Source: an uncultured Lachnospiraceae bacterium
Lineage (GTDB): Bacteria > Bacillota_A > Clostridia > Lachnospirales > Lachnospiraceae
NCBI GenBank assembly: GCA_902796775.1
Contig: CADBQK010000324.1
Coordinates: forward strand, 1 to 17,398
DNA: 17,398 bases
Direction of reading: 5' to 3'
This document shows, piece after piece, positions 1 to 7,496 of the stretch (the first letter of the stretch is position 1; each line of letters starts with the position of its first letter). The notes beneath the pieces were generated by a model, which was not told where the DNA came from, ran no database searches, and saw only the letters and a list, made by a program, of their open reading frames with translations. Position numbers and translations under genes: made by a program.

Positions 1-1
1 G

Positions 2-718
2 AAGGCATTGAATGCGCTGAATTCCGAGGTCTTCAAAGATCTGAATGAAGTCCTTGACGGCATCGATGCTGACAAGATCAGAGCACTCATCATCACCGGA
101 TGCGGCGACAAGTCATTCGTAGCCGGCGCTGATATTGGTGAGATGAGCACAATGACAAAGGAAGAGGGCGAAGCCTGGGGCAATAAGGGCAATGATGCTT
201 TCAGAAGGATCGAGACCCTGCCGATGCCTGTCATTGCAGCAATCAACGGTTTTGCTCTCGGCGGCGGCAATGAGCTGGCTATGAGCTGTGATATCCGTAT
301 CTGCTCCGACAATGCTATGTTTGGTCAGCCGGAGGTTGGCCTGGGCATTACCCCCGGTTTTGGCGGCACTCAGAGACTGATCCGTCTCGTTGCTCCCGGT
401 ATTGCCAAAGAGCTGATCTATGCCGGAAATAACATCAAAGCTGACAGAGCAAAAGAGATTGGTCTTGTCAATGCAGTTTACACTCAGGAAGAGCTGATGC
501 CTGCAGCTGAGAAGCTGGCAAAGAAGATTGCTGCAAATGCACCGATCGCAGTCCGTGCCTGCAAGAAGGCTATGGATGACGGCCTGAAGGTAGATATCGA
601 CCAGGCAATCCGTATCGAAGCAAAGGCATTCGGCAGCTGCTTCCAGACCCATGACCAGGTCGAGGGCATGGATGCTTTCCTGACCAAGCGTAAGGAGAAG
701 AACTTCATCAACGCTTAA
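2..718 (+). CDS. crt: Crotonase (3-hydroxybutyryl-CoA dehydratase / enoyl-CoA hydratase), 5' truncated by window edge
   Basis: This enzyme interconverts 3-hydroxybutyryl-CoA and crotonyl-CoA in the cytosolic butyrate pathway. The frame is open from the first bases, and the residues before the TTG at 8 (Lys-Ala) continue a typical crotonase N-terminus, so about 20 residues are missing to the left. About 239 of the usual roughly 260 residues are present. Visible motifs are the oxyanion-hole stretch FVAGADIGEM (near nt 115-145), NGFALGGGNELAM with the first catalytic Glu at nt 272-274, and GQPEVGLGITPGFGGTQRL with the second catalytic Glu at nt 332-334. Both acids needed for hydratase activity are present. 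hbd follows 193 bp downstream in the same direction, which supports the butyrate-pathway assignment over beta-oxidation or another crotonase-fold activity. No promoter is visible because the 5' end lies outside the window. Confidence 0.93.
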   Translation, partial: KALNALNSEVFKDLNEVLDGIDADKIRALIITGCGDKSFVAGADIGEMSTMTKEEGEAWGNKGNDAFRRIETLPMPVIAAINGFALGGGNELAMSCDIRICSDNAMFGQPEVGLGITPGFGGTQRLIRLVAPGIAKELIYAGNNIKADRAKEIGLVNAVYTQEELMPAAEKLAKKIAANAPIAVRACKKAMDDGLKVDIDQAIRIEAKAFGSCFQTHDQVEGMDAFLTKRKEKNFINA

Positions 719-856
719 GGCATGGCAGAGTATCTGGTTTCGGGCGCAGGTATAAAAGAGCCTGATGCCGGACCACTTATGAAAAACGAATGTTAGCGGA
801 AGGCATTGGACATTTCCGGGATGGATACCGTTGGAGCCATCCGCTTGCAATAACCA

Positions 857-873
857 CAGGGGATCGCCCCCTG
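857..873 (+). other. Small G/C hairpin in the crt-hbd spacer
   Basis: A 6-bp inverted repeat (CAGGGG, 5-nt loop ATCGC, CCCCTG) lies in the 193-bp spacer between crt and hbd. No T-run follows it, so it is not a typical terminator. It could mark an RNA processing or stability element that allows different crt and hbd levels from one transcript. No other convincing element is seen in the spacer apart from the hbd ribosome binding site. Confidence 0.3.
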
Positions 874-911
874 AGGTACCATACACGTACAATCTAAGGA
901 GGTAGATTATC

Positions 912-1742
912 ATGAAAGTTGCAGTTATTGGCGCTGGTACAATGGGATCCGGTATCGGTCAGGCATTCCTGGAGAAAGGTCATTTCGTATATCTGACAGA
1001 TATCACCGAAGAGCTTGCTGCAGGCGGCAAGGACAAGATCGCCAAGAATTTTGCACGCAGCGTAAAGAAGGGCAAGATGGCTCAGGAAGATGCTGACAAG
1101 CTCCTTGCAAACGTTGTTACCGGTCTGGTTGACATCGTTGGCGATGCAGATCTCATTATCGAAGCTGCCATTGAGAATATGGCTATTAAAAAGGAAACAT
1201 TCAAGAAGCTTGACGGTTTCGTAAAGCCTGAGTGTATTTTTGCAACCAATACTTCCTCTCTTTCCGTTACGGAAATCGGCGCTGGCCTGAGCAGACCGCT
1301 GATCGGTATGCATTTCTTCAATCCTGCTCCGGTTATGAAGCTCGTTGAGGTTATCCCCGGCATCAACACTCCGGAAGAGACCACCGAGAAGATCAAGCAG
1401 CTCTCCGAAGAGATCGGCAAGACCCCTGTCGTTGTTAAGGAAGGCCCTGGCTTTGTTGTTAACAGGATCCTCATCCCTTACTGCAACGAAGGTATCGGCA
1501 TCCTGGCTGACGGCCTTGCAGATGCAGAGGGCATCGACACAGCTATGAAGCTTGGCGCAAACCATCCGATGGGCCCTCTTGCTCTTGCTGACCTGATCGG
1601 CAACGATGTTATCCTTGCAATCATGAACGTTCTTTATACCGAGTTTGGCGATCCCAAGTATCGTCCTCATCCGCTGCTTAAGAAGATGGTTAGAGGCGGA
1701 CTCCTTGGCCGCAAGACCGGTGAGGGCTTCTTCAAGTATTAA
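912..1742 (+). CDS. hbd: 3-hydroxybutyryl-CoA dehydrogenase
   Basis: It reduces acetoacetyl-CoA to 3-hydroxybutyryl-CoA with NAD(P)H in the cytosol, the step before crotonase. The 276-residue product is close to the family's usual 280 or so. The N-terminal Rossmann motif is [13 protein letters not shown] (residues 7-19), with Asp30 at the end of the second strand as expected for NAD(H) binding. [12 protein letters not shown] (111-122) and [17 protein letters not shown] (132-148) carry the substrate-binding Ser/Asn and the catalytic His134. The C-terminal dimerisation domain contains [12 protein letters not shown] and [15 protein letters not shown]. The ATG at 912 has a perfect AAGGAGG at 896-902 with a 9-nt spacer. 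It lies directly downstream of crt; a hairpin terminator follows at 1851-1888. Nothing looks truncated. Confidence 0.96.
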   Translation: MKVAVIGAGTMGSGIGQAFLEKGHFVYLTDITEELAAGGKDKIAKNFARSVKKGKMAQEDADKLLANVVTGLVDIVGDADLIIEAAIENMAIKKETFKKLDGFVKPECIFATNTSSLSVTEIGAGLSRPLIGMHFFNPAPVMKLVEVIPGINTPEETTEKIKQLSEEIGKTPVVVKEGPGFVVNRILIPYCNEGIGILADGLADAEGIDTAMKLGANHPMGPLALADLIGNDVILAIMNVLYTEFGDPKYRPHPLLKKMVRGGLLGRKTGEGFFKY

Positions 1743-1850
1743 TCTGTGAGATCGGGCGGGCAAACAGATCCGGTTTAGGATCGGATCTGCAAGGCCGGCT
1801 TAGTGATGAGGCGTCCCGGCAGATGACGTGACGCGCAGACAGATAGTTCT

Positions 1851-1893
1851 AACGTGCCATGAAGTCTTTACAGGCCTCATGGCACGTTTATTT
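1851..1893 (+). terminator. Rho-independent-type terminator after hbd
   Basis: A perfect 12-bp inverted repeat (AACGTGCCATGA at 1851-1862, TCATGGCACGTT at 1877-1888) encloses a 14-nt loop and is followed by a T-rich stretch (TTATTTA). It lies about 110 bp past the hbd stop, so the hbd mRNA would carry a long 3' tail. The stem begins AA and ends TT, so it could work in either direction, but the T-rich side favours the + strand. Confidence 0.75.
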
Positions 1894-2021
1894 ACAGATT
1901 TTGCAGCTATTTGGCATCCCTCCCCTAAATGGCACACAGTGCAATAGGAGATGTCTGCATCCCGATTAGCATATGGGCTTGAATAGCTTCGTAAATCTGA
2001 GCAGAACAGGAGAAGCCTGTT

Positions 2022-2065
2022 TGTTGAAAAACATTTTTCAGGGTGTTGAAAAACATTTTACAGGG
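2022..2065. repeat. Two tandem 22-bp repeats, each with a dyad; candidate operator
   Basis: Units 2022-2043 and 2044-2065 are head-to-tail and differ at one base. Each contains a 16-bp dyad: TGAAAAACATTTTTCA at 2025-2040 has perfect 7-bp arms around a central CA, and the copy at 2047-2062 has one arm mismatch. The centres are 22 bp apart, about two helical turns, so two dimers could bind the same face of the DNA. The second repeat ends 4 bp upstream of a -35 box. This arrangement is typical of operators for small dimeric HTH regulators; the XRE gene just downstream is the obvious candidate ligand (inference). Confidence 0.6.
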
Positions 2066-2069
2066 ATTC

Positions 2070-2098
2070 TTGAAATGAATAGACTGTTCTGTTAATAT
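2070..2098 (+). promoter_or_regulatory. Sigma-A promoter for the XRE regulator gene (and possibly purA)
   Basis: A -35 box TTGAAA at 2070-2075, a 17-bp spacer, and a -10 box TAATAT at 2093-2098 form a near-consensus sigma-A promoter. A TG at 2090-2091 adds an extended -10 element. Transcription would start near 2104-2106, giving a leader of roughly 100 nt before the regulator's ATG at 2203. The tandem repeats at 2022-2065 abut its upstream edge. Confidence 0.75.
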
Positions 2099-2202
2099 AA
2101 AAGGTGCGGTTTTTAATTTCAGGCGGTCTCTGCCCGGCAGGCAGGGCCGGCTCCCTTAAAAAGACTGCAAGCTTGTAATTGTTTTTTGGAGGTTTTCTTA
2201 AG

Positions 2203-2454
2203 ATGAACGAGCGTAGAGTAGCAGCAGAAGATGAAATTGAAAAAATGAAACAAGTGTTAAGCAGTAATATCAAGAAATATCGCAAGGGCAGCAGGATTTC
2301 CCAGCAGGCTCTGGCGGATCTGTGCGGATTGCACCGCACATATATTTCCGACTTGGAGAATGCTAAATGCAATCCTACCTTAAGTGTTTTGCTTATTTTG
2401 GCCGCAAGCCTTGGAGTAAAGCTCAGCGACTTGCTTGGCATAGGGAGTAAATAA
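2203..2454 (+). CDS. Small XRE-family HTH transcriptional regulator
   Basis: An 83-residue protein made almost entirely of a Cro/C1-type helix-turn-helix domain. Helix 2 is SQQALADLCG (residues 33-42) and the recognition helix is around HRTYISDLENA (44-54), followed by the characteristic NPTLSVLLILAASLGVKLSDLL packing helices. The N-terminal 20 residues are charged and helical. It lacks any sensor or peptidase domain, so it resembles solo regulators such as restriction-modification controller proteins, though no restriction or methylase gene is nearby. The ATG at 2203 is chosen over an in-frame TTG at 2179 because GGAGG at 2188-2192 sits 10 nt upstream of the ATG. A strong promoter and tandem dyads lie upstream, suggesting autoregulation. 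purA begins 84 bp downstream with no terminator between, so both may share a transcript. Its target is unknown. Confidence 0.88.
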   Translation: MNERRVAAEDEIEKMKQVLSSNIKKYRKGSRISQQALADLCGLHRTYISDLENAKCNPTLSVLLILAASLGVKLSDLLGIGSK

Positions 2455-2538
2455 CGGGGATTATTGCAAATACAGAAAACGATCAGCTGTCATCGTCTGT
2501 AAGAAGTTGTCAGGACGGCAGTGAGGAGGAGCATAAAA

Positions 2539-3819
2539 ATGGTAAGAGCAATTGTTGGCGCAAACTGGGGCGACGAGGGGAAAGGGAAGATCACAGATAT
2601 GCTTGCGGATGAATCGGATATTATTATCCGGTTTCAGGGAGGAAGCAATGCTGGGCATACAATCGTCAATGATTATGGGAAATTCGTACTCCATCTTCTT
2701 CCTTCCGGCGTATTCCACAGTAATGTCACAAATGTCATTGGAAATGGCGTAGCCCTGAATATTCCATACCTCAAAAAGGAACTGGAGGAACTGGAAGCAA
2801 GAGGTGTGCCAGCTCCTCAGATCCTGGTGTCGGACAGGGCGCAGATCCTGATGCCTTATCATGTGCTGTTGGATACTTATGAAGAGGAGAGGCTTGCCGG
2901 GGCATCCTACGGGTCTACCAGGTCAGGCATAGCCCCTTTCTATTCTGATAAGTACGCAAAGATCGGTTTTCAGGTGAGCGAGTTGTTTGGTGATGAGCAG
3001 GATCTTCGCGAGAAAGCAGAGAAGGTTGCACTTTTAAAGAATGTGATGATCGAGCATTTGTACCATAAGCCTTTGCTGGATCCTGAGGAGATTCTTCAGC
3101 AGCTGTTTGCCTACAGGGATATGGTAGCGCCGTATGTTGGAGATGTGTCGCTTTTCCTGAATGAAGCTATTCGTGAAGGAAAGAGGATCCTGCTGGAAGG
3201 GCAGCTGGGATCGCTCAAAGATCCGGATTTCGGTATTTACCCGATGGTTACCTCTTCCTCGACACTGGCATCTTATGGGGCAATCGGTGCAGGGATTCCT
3301 GCAAGAGAGATCACAGATGTGATCACGGTTGTCAAGGCATACTCCAGTGCTGTGGGAGCAGGTGAATTTGTATCAGAGATCTTTGGGGATGAAGCAGATG
3401 AGCTGCGCAGACGCGGCGGTGACGGCGGCGAATTCGGAGCCACCACCGGCAGGCCCAGACGTATGGGCTGGTTTGATGCAGTAGCTTCCCGATATGGATG
3501 CCGGATGCAGGGGGCAACTCAGGCGGTGCTGACTGTCCTGGATGTACTGGGATATCTGGATGAGATCCCGATCTGCACTGCCTATGAAATCGATGGGGAG
3601 ATCTGCAGGGATTTCCCTGTGACTGGCAGGCTGAAGAAAGCAAAGCCTGTCTATACAGTTCTGCCCGGATGGAAATGCGATATCCGGGGTATTAAGGAGT
3701 ATGACAAGCTTCCTGAAAACTGCAGGAAGTATATCGAGTTTATTGAGAATGAGCTGGAGGTGCCGGTAACCATGGTTTCCAATGGACCCGGCCGGCATGA
3801 GATCATCAAACGCGGGTAG
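2539..3819 (+). CDS. purA: Adenylosuccinate synthetase (divergent clostridial form)
   Basis: It joins IMP and L-aspartate with GTP to make adenylosuccinate, the first committed step from IMP to AMP, in the cytosol. The 426 residues match the usual 425-430. The N-terminal GTP loop WGDEGKGK carries the catalytic Asp12, and NAGHT contains the catalytic His40. The GTP/aspartate motif TTGRPRR is at 302-308. The phage PurZ paralogue, which changes the equivalent Asp, is therefore excluded. Other conserved loops depart from the E. coli/Bacillus pattern: GSTRSGIAPFY (125-135) replaces GTTGRGIGPAY, and EGQLGSLKD (220-228) replaces EGAQGTLLD. I remember this variant as common in Lachnospiraceae. The ATG at 2539 has AGGAGG at 2524-2529, 9 nt away; the in-frame GTG at 2521 precedes that site and is rejected. 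An 11-bp hairpin follows the gene. Confidence 0.93.
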   Translation: MVRAIVGANWGDEGKGKITDMLADESDIIIRFQGGSNAGHTIVNDYGKFVLHLLPSGVFHSNVTNVIGNGVALNIPYLKKELEELEARGVPAPQILVSDRAQILMPYHVLLDTYEEERLAGASYGSTRSGIAPFYSDKYAKIGFQVSELFGDEQDLREKAEKVALLKNVMIEHLYHKPLLDPEEILQQLFAYRDMVAPYVGDVSLFLNEAIREGKRILLEGQLGSLKDPDFGIYPMVTSSSTLASYGAIGAGIPAREITDVITVVKAYSSAVGAGEFVSEIFGDEADELRRRGGDGGEFGATTGRPRRMGWFDAVASRYGCRMQGATQAVLTVLDVLGYLDEIPICTAYEIDGEICRDFPVTGRLKKAKPVYTVLPGWKCDIRGIKEYDKLPENCRKYIEFIENELEVPVTMVSNGPGRHEIIKRG

Positions 3820-3837
3820 TACGCGGTAAGGTAGACC

Positions 3838-3870
3838 GCCTGCCGCACAGATCGTGCGGCAGGCATTTCT
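3838..3870 (+). terminator. Hairpin terminator after purA
   Basis: A perfect 11-bp G/C-rich stem (GCCTGCCGCAC at 3838-3848, GTGCGGCAGGC at 3854-3864) with a 5-nt loop lies 19 bp after the purA stop. The following tract (ATTTCTC) is only moderately T-rich, so termination may be partial. No promoter is evident in the 27 bp between it and the next start codon, so some read-through into the large downstream gene is plausible. Confidence 0.7.
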
Positions 3871-3891
3871 CGTCAAACAGGGGTAATCGCT

Positions 3892-6800
3892 TTGAAAGAA
3901 AAGATCAGCCGTCTTGCAAAAGGAAGATTCGATGATAAGGATCTGCAGATAGAGATCGCTCCGTCCAGGATTGAGCTGGAAGCGGTAAAAGGGAGCAGCT
4001 GCAGGGGTTCTTTTGAAGTTCGCAGCCGCAGCCATGTCCAGATCAGGGCCATGGTTTTTTCGTCTGCACGGTGGATGCGCTGCCTGACGCCGTCTTTTAC
4101 AGGTGAAGAGGGGAGCATATCCTACGAACTGGACGCCTCTTCTTTTGAAGCAGGCGATATCATGGAAGGTGTTTTTACGCTGATCAGCAACGGAGGGGAA
4201 CGGACGGTCCCGTTTTCTGTCCGGGTGATTCTGCCGTTTTGCGAGACAAGCATTGGCAGCATTGGGGATCTGGATCAGTTTGCGGCATTAGCCAGGAAAG
4301 ACTGGGAGGAAGCCCTGAGGCTGTTTGTTAAGGATGAATTTCCGGATATATTTCTCCATAGTCGTAAGAACCGGCAGCTCTACCGGATCCTGATGCAGGG
4401 CAGTGACCCCGCTCTGGCGATGGAGGAGTTTCTCTGCGGTGCTTACCGGAAGGATCCGGTTAAGATACAAGTGTCGGAAACAGAAATTGAATATATGGAT
4501 CCCCGCAGCGAGATCAGCGGAAAGCTGGTTATCGAAAAAAGCGACTGGGGACATATTCGGATTGACGTATCTGCAATTGGTGAATTCATTACATTGGACA
4601 GAACCAGCCTGGATGAAAGGGATTTCCTTGGGAGCTTTGCCCAGCTGGAATACCGGATTCATCCGGATGCGGCAGGGCGTCAAAATGAGGGCATGATCTG
4701 TCTGGAAACTTTTGATCAGACGCTGCAGATTCCTGTGCGTATCTGGTCATCTTCTTACCGGGAGGAAAGGGACAGGCGCAGGAAAGGACTTGCCTTCAAT
4801 CTGTGTTCTCTGATCCGGCTGCTCATTTCCCATGAGACAGGCCATATTTCCCGGGGGAGTTTTCAGGAGCAGGCCAGAGAATACATCGATGGCTGCCTGA
4901 ATAATAGTACGGATCCTTTCTTCAGGATCATGGAGGCAGATTACCTGACAGGAAGCGGCAGACGGGAAGAGGCCGGGGAGATCCTGGATGGGTTCAATGA
5001 GAGAGAGCTGCGTTATCAGTCAGAGGTCAATTATATCTATTATCTGTATACCAATGCCAGATTTCGTGAGGACGAGCATTATACGGAGTATGTGAAAGAT
5101 ACGATCCGGTATTATGCACAGGGCAGTTTGCGCGACAGCTGGCAGGCTGCAGTACTGCTGGCAAGACTTCAGCGCTCTTACGGCAGCCGCGGGGCAAAGG
5201 TATTTGCCAGGCTCGAAGCAATTGCCCAACAGGGTAATGCCAGTGCGCTCCTGTATCTGGAAGCAGTAAGACTGGCGAATATGGATCCTTCCCTCATAAG
5301 GGATACAGGCAGTTTTTCGCGCAGCTTGTTTATCTGGGGAGTGCGTCACGATGCTCTGTCCAGAGAGTGTCTGATGCAGTATGCAGCGCTGACGATCCGC
5401 ATGAGAGAGTTCCATCGGCAGTATATGCTTTCGATGATGGAAGCCTGCCGGGTCTATGAGTCCAAGGATATGCTCCAGGCTCTGGTACATCTGCTGATTC
5501 TGGGCAATTGTTCGGATCCGCAGTATAATAAGTGGTATCGTCTGGGAGTGGATTCGGCTTTACGTACACCGGGGATGTATGAGAATTATATGGCATCCCT
5601 GGATCTGGACAGCAATCCGGAGCTCCCTTTTGCTGCCCTGATCTATTTTCAGTATGATAATCGCCTGCCTGATAACCAGAAAGCATATCTGTACCGCTAT
5701 GCAGCCGAAAACAGGGAAAAACATGAGGGGCTGTTTGCAGGGTATGACGGGATCATCCGCGCATTTGTCCTAAGGAAACTGGGTGAAGGAGCGCTCAGCC
5801 CGGATCTGGCAGTGCTGTATCAGATGTACCTGAAGGATGAAGCCCTCACTCCGCGTGTCTACCGGCAGCTGCCGGCGGTCATGTACCGCCAGCGTATCCG
5901 GATTGATGATCCGGATAAAAAGATCGCTGCCGTTATCATTGACTATGAGGAATTGAAAGAACCTCTGGTCTGCATACCGGATGAGGAGGGTGTCGCCTAT
6001 GCGGATATCTTCCTGGATGATTACCGGGTTGCATTTGAAGATAAGCAGGGCGGCCGCCGTCTGGGAAGGGTGCATTATACCATGGAAAAGCTTCTGGATG
6101 CCGGTAAATATGCACGCCGCTGCTATGAGGAAAACCCGGATGATCCTTTCCTGATCATGGCCAGGGGCGAACGAGCCCTCAAATACCAGATGATGGACGA
6201 AGCATCGGTACGAGTTTACAAGAAAGCAGCTTCTCTTGGGCAGGCCAGCGACAGTTTCCGCCGGTCTATGCTGAAAGCACTGATCGACTATTGTTATGAC
6301 ACCTACGAAGGGGAGACTCTTGAAAAATATCTCCTTCAGGCGGATCTGGATCTTCTGGGACCTGCTGAACGAGGCAATATTATCGAATACTTTATCCAGA
6401 GAGGATTGTTTGAACGGGCTTATGATGCTGCCTTCAAATACGGATACGACAATATCCGTTTGAAACGAGTAATGCGGCTCTGCTCCCGGATCATCCGGCA
6501 TAAAAACTTTGAAAAGGATGATTTCCTGACGGAGATGGCAGCCTACACCTTTACCAAGGGAAGATATGATGAAGCCATCCTGACCTGCCTCAACAGGTAC
6601 TACAACGGGCCTGCTCAGCAGCTGTACGATATCTGGCAGGCTGCACGGGATTTTGAGGTATCCAGCACACAGCTCCAGGAGAGATTTTTATGTGAATCTC
6701 TGTTCGCGGACACTATGCAGCATGAGGCCGCAGAGGTGTTTGAGTCCTATTATGAAAGCAGGCCGGATATCCGGATTACCAAAGCTTTTCTTGCAGTATA

Positions 6801-7416
6801 CTGCAGACGGTATCTTTCCGGCGAAGAGGAGGCCAGACCTGGTCTGATGGGGATCCTTGAAATCGAGCTGGACCAGATGGACGATGCCCGTGATCTGTGC
6901 GAATTAGCTCTGATAAAGTATGCTGCTGAAAACAGTGAAGCATCTCGGGAACTTGTACTGGACGTCAGAGAGAGGGTGGCCGGATTCCTGGACAGAGGGA
7001 TTGCAATGCCGTTCTTTGCAGAATATGCAGGCAGCGGCCCTATCCCTGCAGCGCTTGCCAGGATGTCTTTTGCTATGTGCAAAGCCAGATCCGGCAGTAA
7101 GGTGCAATTGTATTTTGAAGAAGATGAACTGCCCCCTGCCAGGATGCAGGAGGCAGCAGGAGGCATTTTTGTAAGAGGATTCAGACTTCCTCCCGGAGAA
7201 AATCTTTCTTACCGGATCGTAGAGACTTTTGATGGGGCAGATAAAGAAATCGCAGCTGGCCGGCTGCAGGCACCTCAGAGCGTTGGCTACGGGTTGGATG
7301 ATATCGGGCGCATGATGGCATATGCAGACGAAGAGGATGAGCAGTCCCTGGCCAAAGAGCTGGATGCATATGACCGTTTTGATGATATGGCGGAAAAGGT
7401 TCTGCACCTGAAGTAG
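3892..7416 (+). CDS. Large Ig-like/solenoid protein of unknown function (DUF5717-like)
   Basis: A 1174-residue protein that I associate, from memory only, with the Lachnospiraceae DUF5717-type family. No catalytic motif is evident. Residues about 18-115 look like an Ig-like beta sandwich (alternating strands ending ISNGGERTVPFSVRV), 127-187 are helical, and 190-285 form a second similar beta domain ending TLQIPVRIWSS. From about 290 to 1060 it is mostly helical, with repeated A/Y/L-rich helix pairs suggesting a TPR- or HEAT-like solenoid, interrupted near 680-725 by a beta segment (ACIPDEEG-like region around VCIPDEEGVAYADIFLDD). Residues about 1070-1130 are again beta-rich, then an acidic helical tail. 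No signal peptide or membrane segment is seen, so it is probably cytosolic. The TTG start at 3892 is the first available, with AGGGG at 3879-3883; the next Met is far inside the first beta domain. A bulged hairpin overlaps its stop, and the Hsp70-like gene follows 80 bp later. Confidence 0.85.
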   Translation: MKEKISRLAKGRFDDKDLQIEIAPSRIELEAVKGSSCRGSFEVRSRSHVQIRAMVFSSARWMRCLTPSFTGEEGSISYELDASSFEAGDIMEGVFTLISNGGERTVPFSVRVILPFCETSIGSIGDLDQFAALARKDWEEALRLFVKDEFPDIFLHSRKNRQLYRILMQGSDPALAMEEFLCGAYRKDPVKIQVSETEIEYMDPRSEISGKLVIEKSDWGHIRIDVSAIGEFITLDRTSLDERDFLGSFAQLEYRIHPDAAGRQNEGMICLETFDQTLQIPVRIWSSSYREERDRRRKGLAFNLCSLIRLLISHETGHISRGSFQEQAREYIDGCLNNSTDPFFRIMEADYLTGSGRREEAGEILDGFNERELRYQSEVNYIYYLYTNARFREDEHYTEYVKDTIRYYAQGSLRDSWQAAVLLARLQRSYGSRGAKVFARLEAIAQQGNASALLYLEAVRLANMDPSLIRDTGSFSRSLFIWGVRHDALSRECLMQYAALTIRMREFHRQYMLSMMEACRVYESKDMLQALVHLLILGNCSDPQYNKWYRLGVDSALRTPGMYENYMASLDLDSNPELPFAALIYFQYDNRLPDNQKAYLYRYAAENREKHEGLFAGYDGIIRAFVLRKLGEGALSPDLAVLYQMYLKDEALTPRVYRQLPAVMYRQRIRIDDPDKKIAAVIIDYEELKEPLVCIPDEEGVAYADIFLDDYRVAFEDKQGGRRLGRVHYTMEKLLDAGKYARRCYEENPDDPFLIMARGERALKYQMMDEASVRVYKKAASLGQASDSFRRSMLKALIDYCYDTYEGETLEKYLLQADLDLLGPAERGNIIEYFIQRGLFERAYDAAFKYGYDNIRLKRVMRLCSRIIRHKNFEKDDFLTEMAAYTFTKGRYDEAILTCLNRYYNGPAQQLYDIWQAARDFEVSSTQLQERFLCESLFADTMQHEAAEVFESYYESRPDIRITKAFLAVYCRRYLSGEEEARPGLMGILEIELDQMDDARDLCELALIKYAAENSEASRELVLDVRERVAGFLDRGIAMPFFAEYAGSGPIPAALARMSFAMCKARSGSKVQLYFEEDELPPARMQEAAGGIFVRGFRLPPGENLSYRIVETFDGADKEIAAGRLQAPQSVGYGLDDIGRMMAYADEEDEQSLAKELDAYDRFDDMAEKVLHLK

Positions 7417-7458
7417 CGCTGGTAAAGCCGCTATGGCTGCGGCAGCGCGTCAGTTTTA
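7416..7458 (+). terminator. Bulged hairpin with T-rich tail after the solenoid gene
   Basis: GCGCT (7416-7420) and GCCGC (7427-7431) pair with GCGGC (7439-7443) and AGCGC (7444-7448), giving a 10-bp stem with a 6-nt bulge on one side and a 7-nt loop. TTTTATT follows shortly after. The bulge makes it weaker than a standard terminator, so partial read-through to the next gene is likely. Confidence 0.45.
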
Positions 7459-7496
7459 TTCATATGTAGTTTGTGGACGAAAAACATGGGGTTTAA

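Larger units (their letters stand above)
1743..2202. other. 460-bp intergenic region between hbd and the XRE regulator gene
   Basis: I see no credible protein gene here. From left to right it holds a short inverted repeat at 1765-1789 (CAGATCCG / CGGATCTG, 9-nt loop, no T-run), a strong terminator-like hairpin at 1851-1888, about 115 bp without obvious features, a 6-bp hairpin at 2005-2021 (AACAGG / CCTGTT), two tandem 22-bp repeats at 2022-2065, a sigma-A promoter at 2070-2098, and about 100 bp of leader that contains a G/C-rich inverted repeat near 2126-2150. The minus-strand reading frame across 2058-2441 lacks any family resemblance and crosses the regulator gene, so it is not called. Confidence 0.6.

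Noticed and set aside
113..1763. Long open frames on the minus strand opposite crt and hbd (about 266 and 289 codons)
   Set aside because: They lie antisense to well-conserved genes, have no family resemblance or ribosome binding site, and arise from the codon bias of the + strand genes.
2022..2065. Start of a CRISPR array
   Set aside because: The two repeats are directly adjacent with no spacer, there are only two copies, and no cas gene is present.
2539..3819. PurZ-type (2-aminoadenine pathway) synthetase
   Set aside because: The catalytic Asp in WGDEGKGK is present, whereas PurZ lacks it, and there are no phage genes nearby.
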